Shown here one piece after another: positions 23,901-35,900 of a stretch of DNA of 64,000 nt. Positions within the stretch are counted from its first letter, which is position 1, and each line of letters starts with the position of its first letter. The DNA is from Lithospermum erythrorhizon (Eukaryota > Streptophyta > Magnoliopsida > Boraginales > Boraginaceae): NCBI GenBank assembly GCA_019722365.1, contig JADFUC010000009.1:248001-312000 (forward strand). Reading direction: 5' to 3'. Under the pieces are notes generated by a model. The model was not told the origin of the DNA. It saw only the letters and a list, made by a program, of their open reading frames with translations, and did not search any database. Both the position numbers and the translations under genes were made by a program.

Positions 23901-24909
23901 ATCACCAGCTACATATACACAACAGAACTGACATTTTAGCTACCACATACCATGACCAACAACAACAATCCGGTCCATCCTATCAGATAGCTAGAGTAGA
24001 ATTTACAATACACACATCTATTAGCAGATTACTTCAAGAGAAGGCACACACACACACACAGAACTATCAGCTGATTCCCCATTGGACACTTCCCTTTCAG
24101 AATCAAATCCGTTTCTTGAGTTCAATCTAATAGTAACATAGAATTTTTATAAGGGCTTAACATTAGTTATAATCAGCCTAGCCTCCAGAATGTTTGACAA
24201 ATCAAGAACAAAAAAGCTACAATCTTTATTTTTCCCACAATCTAGTACTATACACAACTTAATTTCAGCTAAAAACCCATCATCAAAACATCAAACACAA
24301 GTTGATACATAAACTATATAGTTATAGAAACGTAATATTCCATATATCAAGGAAGAAAGCTACAATATTTATTCTCTCACAATTTAATATTCAAAGGTTG
24401 TTATCATAGGGGTAAGGTTGCTACTATCCAGCCCCTCCCCTACCCGTTTAGGCAGGAGCCTTGCATTGGCCCATGTTAATCTAATACTGTATTAAAAAAA
24501 ACTAAACTCAACTTAATTCCATCTAAAAACACACCATCATGACATCTAACACAAACTAACCATAAATCATAGAATTACTAAAAACCATAAACTTTCAGCA
24601 ACATTTAATAAATACAAAAAACAAACCTCATCCCACTAAATGGTCTGCTATATGAATACGACAATTACTAAAAAAACATAAATTTTCAAAAATATTTACC
24701 AGGCCATGGAACAATATCAAGACAACCAACGAAACCAAAGTGTCCAAACCACCATGTAATAAAGCAGGGCCATAAGATGACAAAACAACAGCATAATAAC
24801 TCACACCAACCACACCAAGAACCAACAAGATCATAATGGAACCCAACCCCCTCAATGCAGTACAGAATTTGAACACATTCCAAGCCATTCCTACTCCGGA
24901 TCTACACAT
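20999..24909 (-). CDS. DHHC-type protein S-acyltransferase (PAT13/PAT14-like), probably damaged in its middle exons
   Basis: The product would palmitoylate cysteines of membrane proteins. Exons I can place: 24909-24700, 23908-23689, 23604-23513 and 23240-23117. All have GT-AG borders and consistent phase, giving 215 residues. Residues 8-70 hold two membrane segments starting [14 protein letters not shown]. The cysteine-rich domain runs from [19 protein letters not shown] (126-144) to the catalytic DHHC at 152-155. A further membrane segment starts FYTFLETTL. The next exon should read '..LNLAFALSV.GFLIMHISLV..'. At 23050-22976 VMGFLIMHI is present, but the acceptor and exon start are not recognisable, and an indel puts TGA just before the donor. 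The following 66-bp exon was not found. The last exon, 21121-20999, is open and matches the family ([18 protein letters not shown], ending DLDGQEL). Either the gene is a recent pseudogene, or the sequence has errors here, or I missed a splice form. Confidence 0.8.
22976..23050 (-). pseudogene. Decayed exon 5 of the DHHC acyltransferase gene
   Basis: On the minus strand [10 protein letters not shown] is preserved, then the frame drifts to [10 protein letters not shown] and TGA at the expected exon end. The nucleotide text ATTATTGAG before the donor GTAATT is what the family's '..TIE' ending would need, but it is one frame off. The upstream part of the exon and its acceptor are not visible in the 66 bases that follow exon 4's donor. 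Confidence 0.55.
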
Positions 24910-25195
24910 AATACTTCATATAAAAAATACCCACAAACCAAAAAACAAAAATAACCAATCAGATCACATAAATAATTAATAAGAAAAAGGGGGTCATAGT
25001 TTTCTTTAAAAAAATTATTTTTTTTAATAACAAAATGGGTAGTTTAAATTGTAAAGTTATGATCTTTTTTGGGTATTGATTGATTAATTAATTAGGGTTT
25101 ATGGATTCAAGATAGGTTGAATAGAGTAGGTATTGAATATATGCTTCTGAAGAAAGATACTTGTGTGTTTGTGTTTTGTGAAATTGGAGGGGTAA

Positions 25196-25655
25196 AAGTT
25201 ATATTATTGATAACTATAGAGGTTAGTTTGTGAATTTTGGAAGTTTATCAAGAAACTTGATGATAAGATGGTTTGCATGGGGGTGCAAGTTATATTATTG
25301 AAAACTATAGGGGTTAGTTTTGAGTTTTGGAAGTCTATCAGGAAGGCTTAGATAGATATGCTGTCGGTTTGATGCAAACCGAAAAATTCTATTGAACCGA
25401 ATCGAATTTTTGAAAAAATAAGACCGTAAAGAAATGGTTTAAAACAAATCAAAACCAATAAAACTTAATGGAGTTGGGTTAATATAAAGCGAACTAAATC
25501 CCGTCTACTTGAACCTATTATATATTGGAGTTAAACTTTTTTAGTTTTAGAAGTCTATCAGGAAAGCTTGATAAGGAGTAGATGGTATTTAGATGGGGTC
25601 GAAGTTATATTATTGAAAACTATTGGGGTTAGTTTTTGAGTTTTAGAAGTCTGTC
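25196..25655. repeat. Tandem repeat of about 91 bp, interrupted by an insertion
   Basis: The unit AAGTTATATTATTGAAAACT, then GGGGTTAGTTTTGAG and GGAAGTCTATCAGGAAAGCT begins at 25196, 25287 and 25602. A partial unit (TTTTAGAAGTCTATCAGG onward) precedes the third copy at about 25544. About 150 bases between 25381 and 25534 do not belong to the repeat and carry AAACCGAAAAATTC and AACCGAATCGAAT motifs, so they look like an inserted small transposon. The array lies upstream of the acyltransferase start at 24909. Confidence 0.7.
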
Positions 25656-26051
25656 ATGTTTGAGGAAAAAATCTTATTGTCAATTGTTAACTTAATTGGT
25701 ATATATAATTATTTTGACCCTCTCAATGTCAATAGAGTTATTTTGAACTCATCCACTATTTGTGTTGAGTTAGATGTCTCTAAACATTTGATTGATGCCA
25801 TCTGGATTTGCTTTGAAATAGACGAGTCGAAAATTATTTTGGATGGATTTTGGCTTCAAGTCTTCTATAATGTTATTCCTCCTTGTTGCTTGTCTTTGTT
25901 GTCGTCGGGATCCGATATCTGTGGCGAATGGTGTTTTCTTGCCCCGGAAATGTTAAGCGAGAGCGTAATTTACGTAGCTACTTTGCTGACTACGAATAGG
26001 GGCAAAATAGTCATTTCGTCCCAAACTAACGTTTTTGGTATGTGTCTTTGA
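25656..26051 (+). pseudogene. Fragment of LINE ORF1 (DUF4283/zinc-knuckle type)
   Basis: A 131-codon open frame. Its middle, around residues 35-77, has the pattern of the segment between DUF4283 and the CCHC knuckle in plant LINE ORF1 proteins: ICVELDVSKHLIDAIWI, then ILDGFWLQVFYNVIPPCC. In the family this reads roughly 'V.VE.D..KPL...VWI..G....FWQ.I.YE.IP.YC'. The part after residue 78 does not continue into a knuckle that I can see. No reverse transcriptase frame follows before the sterol oxidase gene. The start codon is not meaningful. Confidence 0.5.
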
Positions 26052-26984
26052 TTCGGTGTCATAAGAGACATGGTATATATAATTATAAATTAATTATTTT
26101 AGTTGATAAGAGACAGTAAAAATAAATTATGTTATGCTCATGGTATAGACTATAGAGTGACAAAATAGCGAAACAATCACACCACCGTCGATGAGGGATA
26201 AGTTGGCTGAAAAATTCTGAGAAGGAGGTAAAAATGGCGAGATATGCGCCAGGTGGCCAGGATGCGTTGGAGCTCTCTTTTTACCACTACAACTAAAATT
26301 GAAACAGCATCGCTGCGAGCTGACGCTTTATCGAGCTCTGCGAGGTTGAGTAAGCGCTAACCGTCCCAAGCTACCAATACAGCTTGTTATCGGATACAGT
26401 GCAAAACGCCATTTTGCACTGATATGCATTATCTTTGAGTTGTCGCCTATCTTTTTATCTTTTGTCACTGGCTGTGCACATGTTTCGGGAGGCAAAATGA
26501 AAAGATATAGTGATCTATTTGAAACTATTATCTTTTTGCAGCATTAGGATGCGATAATTTCGGGAAAATAAAAAGCAAAATTAATAAAGAAAGGGCTAAT
26601 AACAAAATTTGGAAATCTTAATCTTTCTAGTAGATGATGACCACATACAAGTGTACAGAATCCATGGCTAAATAAAATAATTGAAACTCAAAAATTCGTA
26701 CTCCTACAATAAAATGAAAATTGCAAGTGAATCACACTTTCAATCTTTCAGATATCTTTTCTTGATTCATCAAGAGCTTCACTCTCATTTCTCGACTTCT
26801 CCAATATTCCACGACATAATATTAAACAATCAGGATGGAATTTTAACTATTTATTGTCAAAACTTCGTCCCTAAAAACACAAAATTCCAATAGATTAAAA
26901 TTGATATAATGAAGTTTAATTACTATTTCAATAATTAACTTAAGAATTCGACTGCATGTGTAAGGATGATATATATGAAATTGA
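26052..26984. other. Intergenic sequence, no gene supported
   Basis: AT-rich with a slightly GC-richer island at 26190-26430 that holds a perfect inverted repeat. A 70-codon open frame at 26681-26893 has no recognisable features. This is also the 3' flank of the minus-strand sterol oxidase gene. Confidence 0.5.
26397..26421. repeat. Perfect 10-bp inverted repeat with 5-base loop
   Basis: CAGTGCAAAA (26397-26406), loop CGCCA, TTTTGCACTG (26412-26421). No T-run follows it and its role is unknown. Confidence 0.8.
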
Positions 26985-29900
26985 CTATACCTTCAAAAAA
27001 ACCTCTTTCTTGTACCGATATCCCTGAAATTTGTTATGAACAACTTGTAAATAGAGAAATCTCATAGCTAAGACTCCCTCCATTATTAAAAAATTGTCCA
27101 CTTTGAGATTTTAACTTTTTAATAATAAAATTTTAATCATAAATATTTTTGTTTGTATTGTATAATATTTGATGAAAAATATATCAATGGAAAGAATTTG
27201 AAATGTATTTTTTATTGATATATTTTTCATAAAATATTATAAAACACAAATAAAAATATCTTCAATCAAAATTCAACAATTAAAAAGTCAAAAATTTAAA
27301 AGTGGACAATCTTTTAGAAACGGAGGAAGTAGTTTTCAATAAAACATAATTTTACATTATATATAGTTCATCTTTAAATCTTTAATGTAAAAATTGAAAT
27401 GAAACCTTGTCAGTTCCATAGATGTAATCACAATAAGTAAACACAGATGCGAAGTTGCTCTGACTTTTTTCTCCCACGTAGTGATGGTAGTCATGATAAA
27501 TTGCACCTCCATAAAATGGTATTAATTTTGATGGACTCCATGGAAATTCATACCTAAAGAGAAAAAAAAAAACACTTACCACTTCATGTTACTCTGCCTA
27601 CATGAGAAACAAATTCAATTAATTTGGTAAATGATAAACCACCATGTTTCAATTCGAATGTTAAGACTTTTGATTTGGATATAATGTCAACGAACCACTT
27701 AAATATTTTGATCGCAATAAAGTTTTGATCACGATAAACTTTTTTGTTATATTTAGGAAAATTCAAAAAAATAATTGATGATCATCCGCTTTGTTTCAAA
27801 AAAAATTAAAATGAATTGGAACGAGTAGAAATCAACAATTAATACCCGCTATGAGTCTCAATGGCTTCAATTTGTCTAATAATAAACCAAATCCAGAAGG
27901 TAAGCATGTGCCCTGGAACAATCATAGGACCAAGAAATGAAGCTTGACCTAATATTATGATCTCTGCCCAATGAGCATAGGGTGCTGCAAGACCATTTGG
28001 AGCTGTGTATTCATGGTGGACTCTGTGGATATTTTCGTATCCCCATTTGGAATGTAACATTCTGTGTAGCCAATAGTTTGCATAGTCCTCCATTAAGAAG
28101 TACATAAATATTTGGCTTAGCATCTCCGTTAGTGAAGGCAATGGCAAACTTGTTCTTATTCCAATCCACTGCAAATGCAAATTTGGCATAAAATTCATTG
28201 AAAAGTTCTCCTTCAGAAAATTGCAATTTCTAAACATACAATAGTCCATGCATAAGCAGCTAAAGAGTTCGAGAATTATGCATTATTATTACATACATGA
28301 TAAGAGGCATTTCAGTCAATTGATCAAAGATGTATGAATTCTGAAATTCTTTCTTTACAATTTATAAGAGACATTTGCTAATGCTCGCAAAAGATAATTG
28401 CCGACTTGTTCACAGGTAGTGAAACCAAATAGCAGTTCAGTCATAGATAGTTACATTGTTTCAATCACAACAACTCTTTAGAGAAAGCAGACTGCATGGC
28501 GCCGAATTTGAAAATCACGGCAAAAGAAAGGGTACCGGTATAGTGTCAGTGCCGGTTTTAAAAGGCCGTTTTTTTGTGTTTGGGCCTCGTGGTGCTCTGT
28601 TTGAGTGTCGGTGGTGTCGGTACTGATTTTCTTTGGTCTTAATTAAAAAATTTGAAGAAAATTAATGTATTTACCGATGCGAACCCAACGCCCATAAATA
28701 TAAATAAATGAAAAAACCTTATTTTTTTTAAGGTTTATTTTACATAGTACTTTGACCCCACTGACAACGTCGTATACTTTGGACTACACCGCCTACTTGC
28801 TTACCAATAAAAAAGGTTCATTTTTTGTTTTTTCATTTTTCATTTTTTTGGTTTATTGTTTTTAATTGTTTATTTTATAATTACTTGTATGTTTTAATTG
28901 TTACATTTGTTATATGTTTAATTATGATTTAATTTCTTTTGGTTTCGGTTTTTGTTTATTGTTTTTCTAGTTGTCGTATTATAGATTCGTTTAATTCTAT
29001 TAATTATAAATTTGATTAGTTTCTTTAATTAATTTTTATTTACAGTTTATTGGTTTTAATTTTTAAATTTGTTTTAGTTATAGAGTTGAATTAAATTTTT
29101 AATTCGGTTTTATTAGTTAGATTGAATTGGAAATTGATTGGTTTGTTTTTAATTGATTGAATTGGGTAATTGAATTGTTGTTGATGAATTGAATTGGATT
29201 GAGTTTGAATTAGATTAGATTTGAGTTTGATTTAGACTGAATTAGATTTGAATTGAATTTTATTTAATTGATGGAATTGGATAATTGAATTGAGTTTGAA
29301 TTTGATTTGATTTGATTTGAATTATATTTGAGTTTGAATTAGATTAAATCGAATTGTTTTTAATTGAATTGAGTTTGAATTGATAAAGAATTAGTTTGAA
29401 TTGAGTTTGAATTAGATTTGAGTTTTGAATGTTGTTTGAACTAAGATCGAATTAGGTTTAGATTAATTTGAGTTTTGAATTAGATGCAGATTAGATGTCC
29501 GAATTGAGTTTGAATTAGATTTGAGTTTGAATGTTGTTTTGAATTAGATCGAATTGGGTTTTGAATTAGATTAGAGTTTGAATTGAATCCCAGATTAGAT
29601 CGAATTGAGTTTAGATTAGATTTGAGTTTTGAATGTTGTTTGAATTAGATCGAATTGAGTTTGAATTAGATTTAAGTTTGAATTGAGTTGAATGATGTTA
29701 TTTTAATTTTGATGGAATTTATGAATTTTGGCAACGGAGTTTTAGCAGCCACCGTGGCGGTAAAATTAGATTGAAGAAGGTTACGGCGGAGCAAGAGAGT
29801 GGGCCGGTGAAGAGGCCCTGGCGGTAGCCATCCGGACCTTGGCAGTCGGGCCGATTTCTTGAGCCCATTACCTCGGCATCGTACGCTTCTTTGGACCCCG

Positions 29901-32900
29901 GAGACGATGCTCTGCCCGAGCCGTGACGTCACAGGAGTATCTGCGAGCCACGCCCAGCTGAGGTAATCCCGGTATGGTCATTCACACCCCGATAGGCGAG
30001 AGGGCATCTGACGATTAAGTGGTGAGTAGCGAGGATGTTATGGCCGATACCGATCGGAAATGGTGAAGATACGTATTAGACCCGATAGAGGCCCGAATCA
30101 TCTCGCCTATCGGGGGGCAGGAGATGGTTGCCCTGCTTTGAAGGAAGCGTAAAGTGTATTTATTTATTGAGTTTGTCTTATTAATATTTATATTTATCAT
30201 TTTATATCTAATGGCCTCTTTTTTGTTTATGTATTAGGCTTGTTGGGAAAGGGTGAAAAGATTCTTCGAATGAAATAAAGAAGAGGTTGAAGATTTGTGG
30301 CACTAACCAGTGATGTGGACCAAAGCGTTAAAGGATGAGTATATGGGAATCTTTTTTTTGGTAAGTATGGTGTTATAAAGTTTTGGCTTTTGAATTGTAA
30401 ATTAGACTAACTTAATTTTGTATTTATTTTGAATTCGATATAAGGATCAGGGAGGAATATTTCATATGTCGGTGACTACAGGAGAGGAATCAACAAGAAG
30501 AAATGGCGTAATCTGGCGCGAAGGGGAAGAAGAATCTGTTGCCAAAAGCCAGGTGTAGATGAAGTCCGGCGTTTCTCGCTTGGGACTCCGTGCCGATTAG
30601 ATCCGAGGATGTGTAGAGAATGTCACCCTCTGGGTGCGAGGATGAAGCCGGCCGAGGCGATATCCACTGAAGAAACGAACCAGAACCGCTGACTTTGTCG
30701 ATGGGCGAGATCGGGACTCGCCAGGCGTTCCTCGGGAGTAAGGGGCTTCGGCCCAGGGAGATTAGCGTGGGAGTAAATTTGGATTTTTACTATTAAAATT
30801 TGAATTTTCATTAGCGCAATTTAATAACTATATTATTTTAATTGTGTTTGGTGGTGAGGTAGGAGGCGTCATTCGCCGTTGAATATTAAATGTTGGTCTT
30901 AACAAGAAGAAGGGCAATGACAGAGGCAGACGGCAGGAGAATTCCTGACCGAGGCTACTTGAGGAATTGCTTTTGTAAGTTCGATTCTTTATATATTAAA
31001 TTTGAAATTTTTTCATTCTTAAGTTTCAAATTCTTTATCGTTATTTATATTTCATTGCTTATGTTCTATAACTTGCGGGATGAAGTCACGGTATTATTCG
31101 GCGAAATGCAGGCGGACTTAGATCGTTAGAGCTCCGTGAGACAAGGCGTTATGGATACTGATTTCGGCCGATGAAGCGGGGATTAGAGTAGGTTCGGATG
31201 CTTGGGCGGTTATACCACCTCATTTCTTTGAATGTTGATGGATGTTGAGTCCATCCAGACGATTCATTACTTGAGGATGTCTCACGGCGTCGGTTGTAGC
31301 CAGTCGGGCGAGAATAGGGCCACTTGAGGCTTCCGGTGCCGATATGAAGGAAGAGATCGCGGGCCTCAAGAATCAGGTGGCTCAAGTTATGGCCCATGTT
31401 CCAGGCTTATGTGGGAGGAATTATGGCTGACTGCGACTTCGTATTCCCGTCCCGTCTGTAGGGAGTCATGCAGGACTATTGGCGTCCGTTCGGATGGTGG
31501 TACCTTAGCGGCCCATCCCGGCCCTCCACCCCGGACCCCAGTAGTATTTGACCACGACCGGAGGAAGCGACACCACTGCAAATCCTCCCACAGTCCCGCC
31601 CCGCTGACCTCGCTTTGAGACCCCCGCTCAAGTCATTTGATCCAGAGTCGGCCTTAGATATGGATATTTGATGATGTTTATGTATGGATATTTTTATTTA
31701 GGTTTATGTTTATGGATATTCGAATATTTTTTATTTAGGTTTATGGATATTTTTATGTTTTATGGTTTGATTTGTGTTTATAGTTTGATGTTTATGGTTT
31801 GATGTTATTGATTGTTTGATGATATGATTTGTGTTGTTTATGGATAATATTTGTGTTAAGAAACCACGGGTTGTATAAAAGCGACTGATATTTTTATTAG
31901 TCTGATTTTGCGGCATTGGTGTCGAATTGGTATCGGTTCTACGCGTTAACGTAGGGGCTAAAGGTGTCGGTATGGTGTGATAGGGTTAAAGGTATCGACA
32001 TGGTATGCATTAGGGTTAAAAGTGTAGGAGTATTTAAATATAAAATTCATTTTCTTTACTTTTTAATGTATTTTAAGTAATATAATAAATTATTATGTAC
32101 AATAATCATTAGATATATTATTAAAATTATAATATAGAAATATTTATAAAGATTGATGCAAACCGTGGGGAAGTAAAGTACTCTTCGACTAGTTATGAGC
32201 GTCATATACGCTTGAGTATTGCTCGGCGTAGATATTTTATAATATTTTATATTTATAATATCTATACTAGTTAACCTTATAACTAATTTCCAATAAAATA
32301 TATTTATTATACGTTGAATAATTAGATTAATATAAAAAAATAACAAAACGGGGTATCGAGGGTTTGGGAGTGTCGGTAGCATGGTGTCATTAAGTGTCGA
32401 GGGTTTTGGCCATTATGATACCGACATGTGACCGATGTCATGTCATATATATAAAATAGATCATCACAGTCGGATTAAGAGCGGACCCAGCAACTTCTCC
32501 CTACTTTTTACCCCCCTCGTCGACTCTGAATCAAAGGTATGTTTTGATATTTTTATATTCGATTATGTATAATTATGTCCAATTATTATTTTTCGTTTTA
32601 ATTCATTTTATTTAAAATCTGAGGTTAAGTACAATTATTTTATGTACAATTATGGCCAATTATTTATGTTCAATTTTTTTTCATTTATTCAATTATCCTT
32701 TAATAATGTCCAAATTATTTATTTTCAATTATTTTTCATTTATTCAATTATGTCCAATTATTTATTTATTTTTTTTCATATATTTCAATATATTTAGGAA
32801 AATGTCACGAAGATCGTTCTTGGATGTATAATGCGTTATGGTCAGGATGGCTATGTGAATCGTGTATATCTCTGAGGGTTTAGTAGTGATGCGTGATGTT

Positions 32901-35900
32901 GCGTAAAATGTGCTTTGTCGAGAGAGTTAGGTGGAATGATAAGATGTTCAGGTGTAGAGGTAGAAGCGGCAAAATGTATGATATTAGTCAAGTGGATATT
33001 CATTTGATGTGTAATTGATTTGTGGAAAGATATTTATATTTGGGAGTACACCATATTCCTCGCGTATTTCTGTCTTGAAACATCTTCCCAATGTTGGTTG
33101 AGGAATCAATATATGCGTATGAACGAAAATGGTTTTACACTTACGTTATGGGTGCTCTAATGTTGAATTTGGAGAGGTGCTCTAATGAAGAACATGGCCA
33201 GGATTAGAGAAGATCCAAATACAACAACTAGAACATACTATATGACTTGATGGAAATTTTATCAAACCGATCGTTGTGGGATAGTTGCGATGAATTTACT
33301 CATTATCAATGACAACCACAGTTGGTTAGTCTAAAGTCAGTCGCAAAATATACCTTAATATTTCCAAGGTGGATTCTTTTAATCAAGCGGTGATGTCCTA
33401 ATAAGAGAGAGAACATTCCCATTGGTTGTAGAGGCAAAAATTAATGAGTCCTTTGTTCTTGCCTAAACAAAAAATTCATGCGTGTGTGAATAATTGTATG
33501 TTGTTTTACAAAGAGGATGAACAGTTGGAGGCGTGTCGGTTTTGTGGAGAGAGTAGGTACGAGGAAGGAAGAGAGGAACAACGTAAGCCGATTGCAAGAA
33601 AAGTTTTGATATATCTTCCGTTAGTCTCTAGAAGCTGGCCGATTGTACACATAACAAAGAGAGGCAAACCATGACGCTGACGCGGCCTTGGCACCATCGA
33701 ACCCGGACGGATGATGGTGGATGGCGCACCCGAGGATGGAGCGGCGTGGAAATAAACACGATCTAGGCACCATCTAGATTTTGGGCAGAGCCAGAAATGT
33801 TCGCGTCGGTTTGTGTTAAGTGGTTTTGCGCCTTTTGGCCAGTTTGGGCGCCAATGTTCACAATTGGCCAGTTTAAATTTTCACGTATTGGCACAATTTA
33901 CCGGATTGGCCATGGAAGGAGCCATACATTTTTATCCCACGATTATACTGGGACTAAAAATCCGGGGGAGATATAGATGTTTTCTCAGGCCCTTGGTTGT
34001 TAAGGTTGAAGGGATTGTGGCATCTTAGCCAGGAGTTGATTGATGCGTCTAGGGGAATTTCAACATGCGGGTTGCTTTGATGGACCAATTAGGTGATTTT
34101 CCTGCACTCATTATCTAGTTAGGCATACATGCCTTGTATGGAGGCGTAGAAACTTTTTTACTCTGAGAGAGGGGTTGAAATTTTCATGGTTGGTTGTCAT
34201 ATCGCTTTCTTTGTCGGACATCCGTTTGGATGCAAAGAATGCGTTTGTCGAGGGCAGAACTACTCGGGCCGTGCAAGGCGGCTGGAGGCGGAGGTATGTA
34301 ATCTCGTATCTTTGTTGGATGCAGCGTATTTATTTGACGGGCAATGCAGGCTCACGGGACTCCGAGGTATAATGTTATTACACAAGCTTTAGTGCAAGAG
34401 GAGTATATTACAGGATTTGAGTTATTGGTCTACAAAATCGGACACAAAACTGACTTCGGCATCTGAGAAGAGCGATGGTGAGCGTATTTGCAGCTGACAG
34501 TGGATGTTACGGGAAAAGCGAAAGACAATGAGCAGGCAGGATTGACCTCGAAACTCATTGTTCCACGATCCCAATTGCATATGCGTAGCAGAGATTAAAT
34601 GGGAGAAGAACAAAGCCAAGAAACTTTGCATCACTTTAAGCTTCACAACACAACAGAAGGTTTAAGGTGGGTTGTAGCTTCTCGAATTACGAATGGATAC
34701 GTATCAAACATTTAGGGATGTGCTGTAGAACTTATTGAATTTGAAAAGTCACAATATTATATTATTGTGCAAAATTACTTCTGGCAGGACTTCGTCATGT
34801 CACCTTGTCAGATATAGAGGCTTGTAACAGAGTGGTGTTTTTCTTCGCGACATTTCATCAATGACTCTGTTGGAATGCGTGGAGGCTATACGTAATATTG
34901 TTGAAAGATGATTTAGAATGGAGACAATATTTCCCATTCTTTAGGTATGATGGGCCTCTGATAATTTTTTCTATGGCTGAATGGAGGTCATGCTAATTAT
35001 GATGGATGCCGTTTGAGTCGCTGAGTATTTGGCTTTATTAATATATGTTGATTCTTCAGTTTATCTATCCCAATTTATTTAATAACCTTCTACATGTTTA
35101 TGCTGCCAGATTCTTGAGAGATTAACAGAAGAAAATGGTAAAGACAAAAGTCGTGTTGAAGGGTTAGTATCGATATTTAGTCAAAGAGGTTTTAAACTTT
35201 TTGTTTAAAGAGAGACATAACTATATCTGAGAATAATATGACTTGCGCCGCTTTCAAGGCCCCTTACTTGAGTAGTCCGACTCTGAGAGTCGCCAGGACA
35301 AAGGGTTATTACGTCAATGGGTACTACTTGACATTAAGCGGGGTGATCGTAACAAGAGCACTTACAATAGTAGAGTTTGTGTGTTAAAGGTTCTGCTATG
35401 ATGATGTTGAATGACCGTATTGGTTATTATGGGCTCATAGAGATTAGGAGGTGTCGTCTGACTACATATGTGATAAAGTTGTGCTTCCGTGTTATTGGTT
35501 TGACACAAGCGGTGGATGCAAATACATCAAAGAGACGAGATGGTTCAAATCAAACACAAAGAGTAAGAGCCTCTAAGGATGACCCGCTTTATCAGCGTCG
35601 CTAATTTGACAAGTATATTATCTTCGCTCGTCTGTTGAGTAGAGAAACTTGATGGTGTGTTGCAATGAAGACAAATGCTAGAAGCCTAGTTGATTGGACT
35701 CATATGCAAAATGTTGATGTCTCAGCTTTAAATACTAAAGATATCTTTCAAGAGGAGCAAAAACCGCCGCCCATTCTTGTGGATCCATCGAACAATGTTG
35801 ACATCGTTGCAGAAGGGATATTCCAATTTGTTGTTGAAGATGATTTGGGACACGACGATAGTGATGCTTCAGAGTACGAGTCGGACTACCCGGATAACGA

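Noticed and set aside
31387..31618. Overlapping frames on both strands inside the CACTA element
   Set aside because: GC-rich sequence keeps several frames open. Neither shows a family pattern of its own beyond the plus-strand transposase-associated remains.
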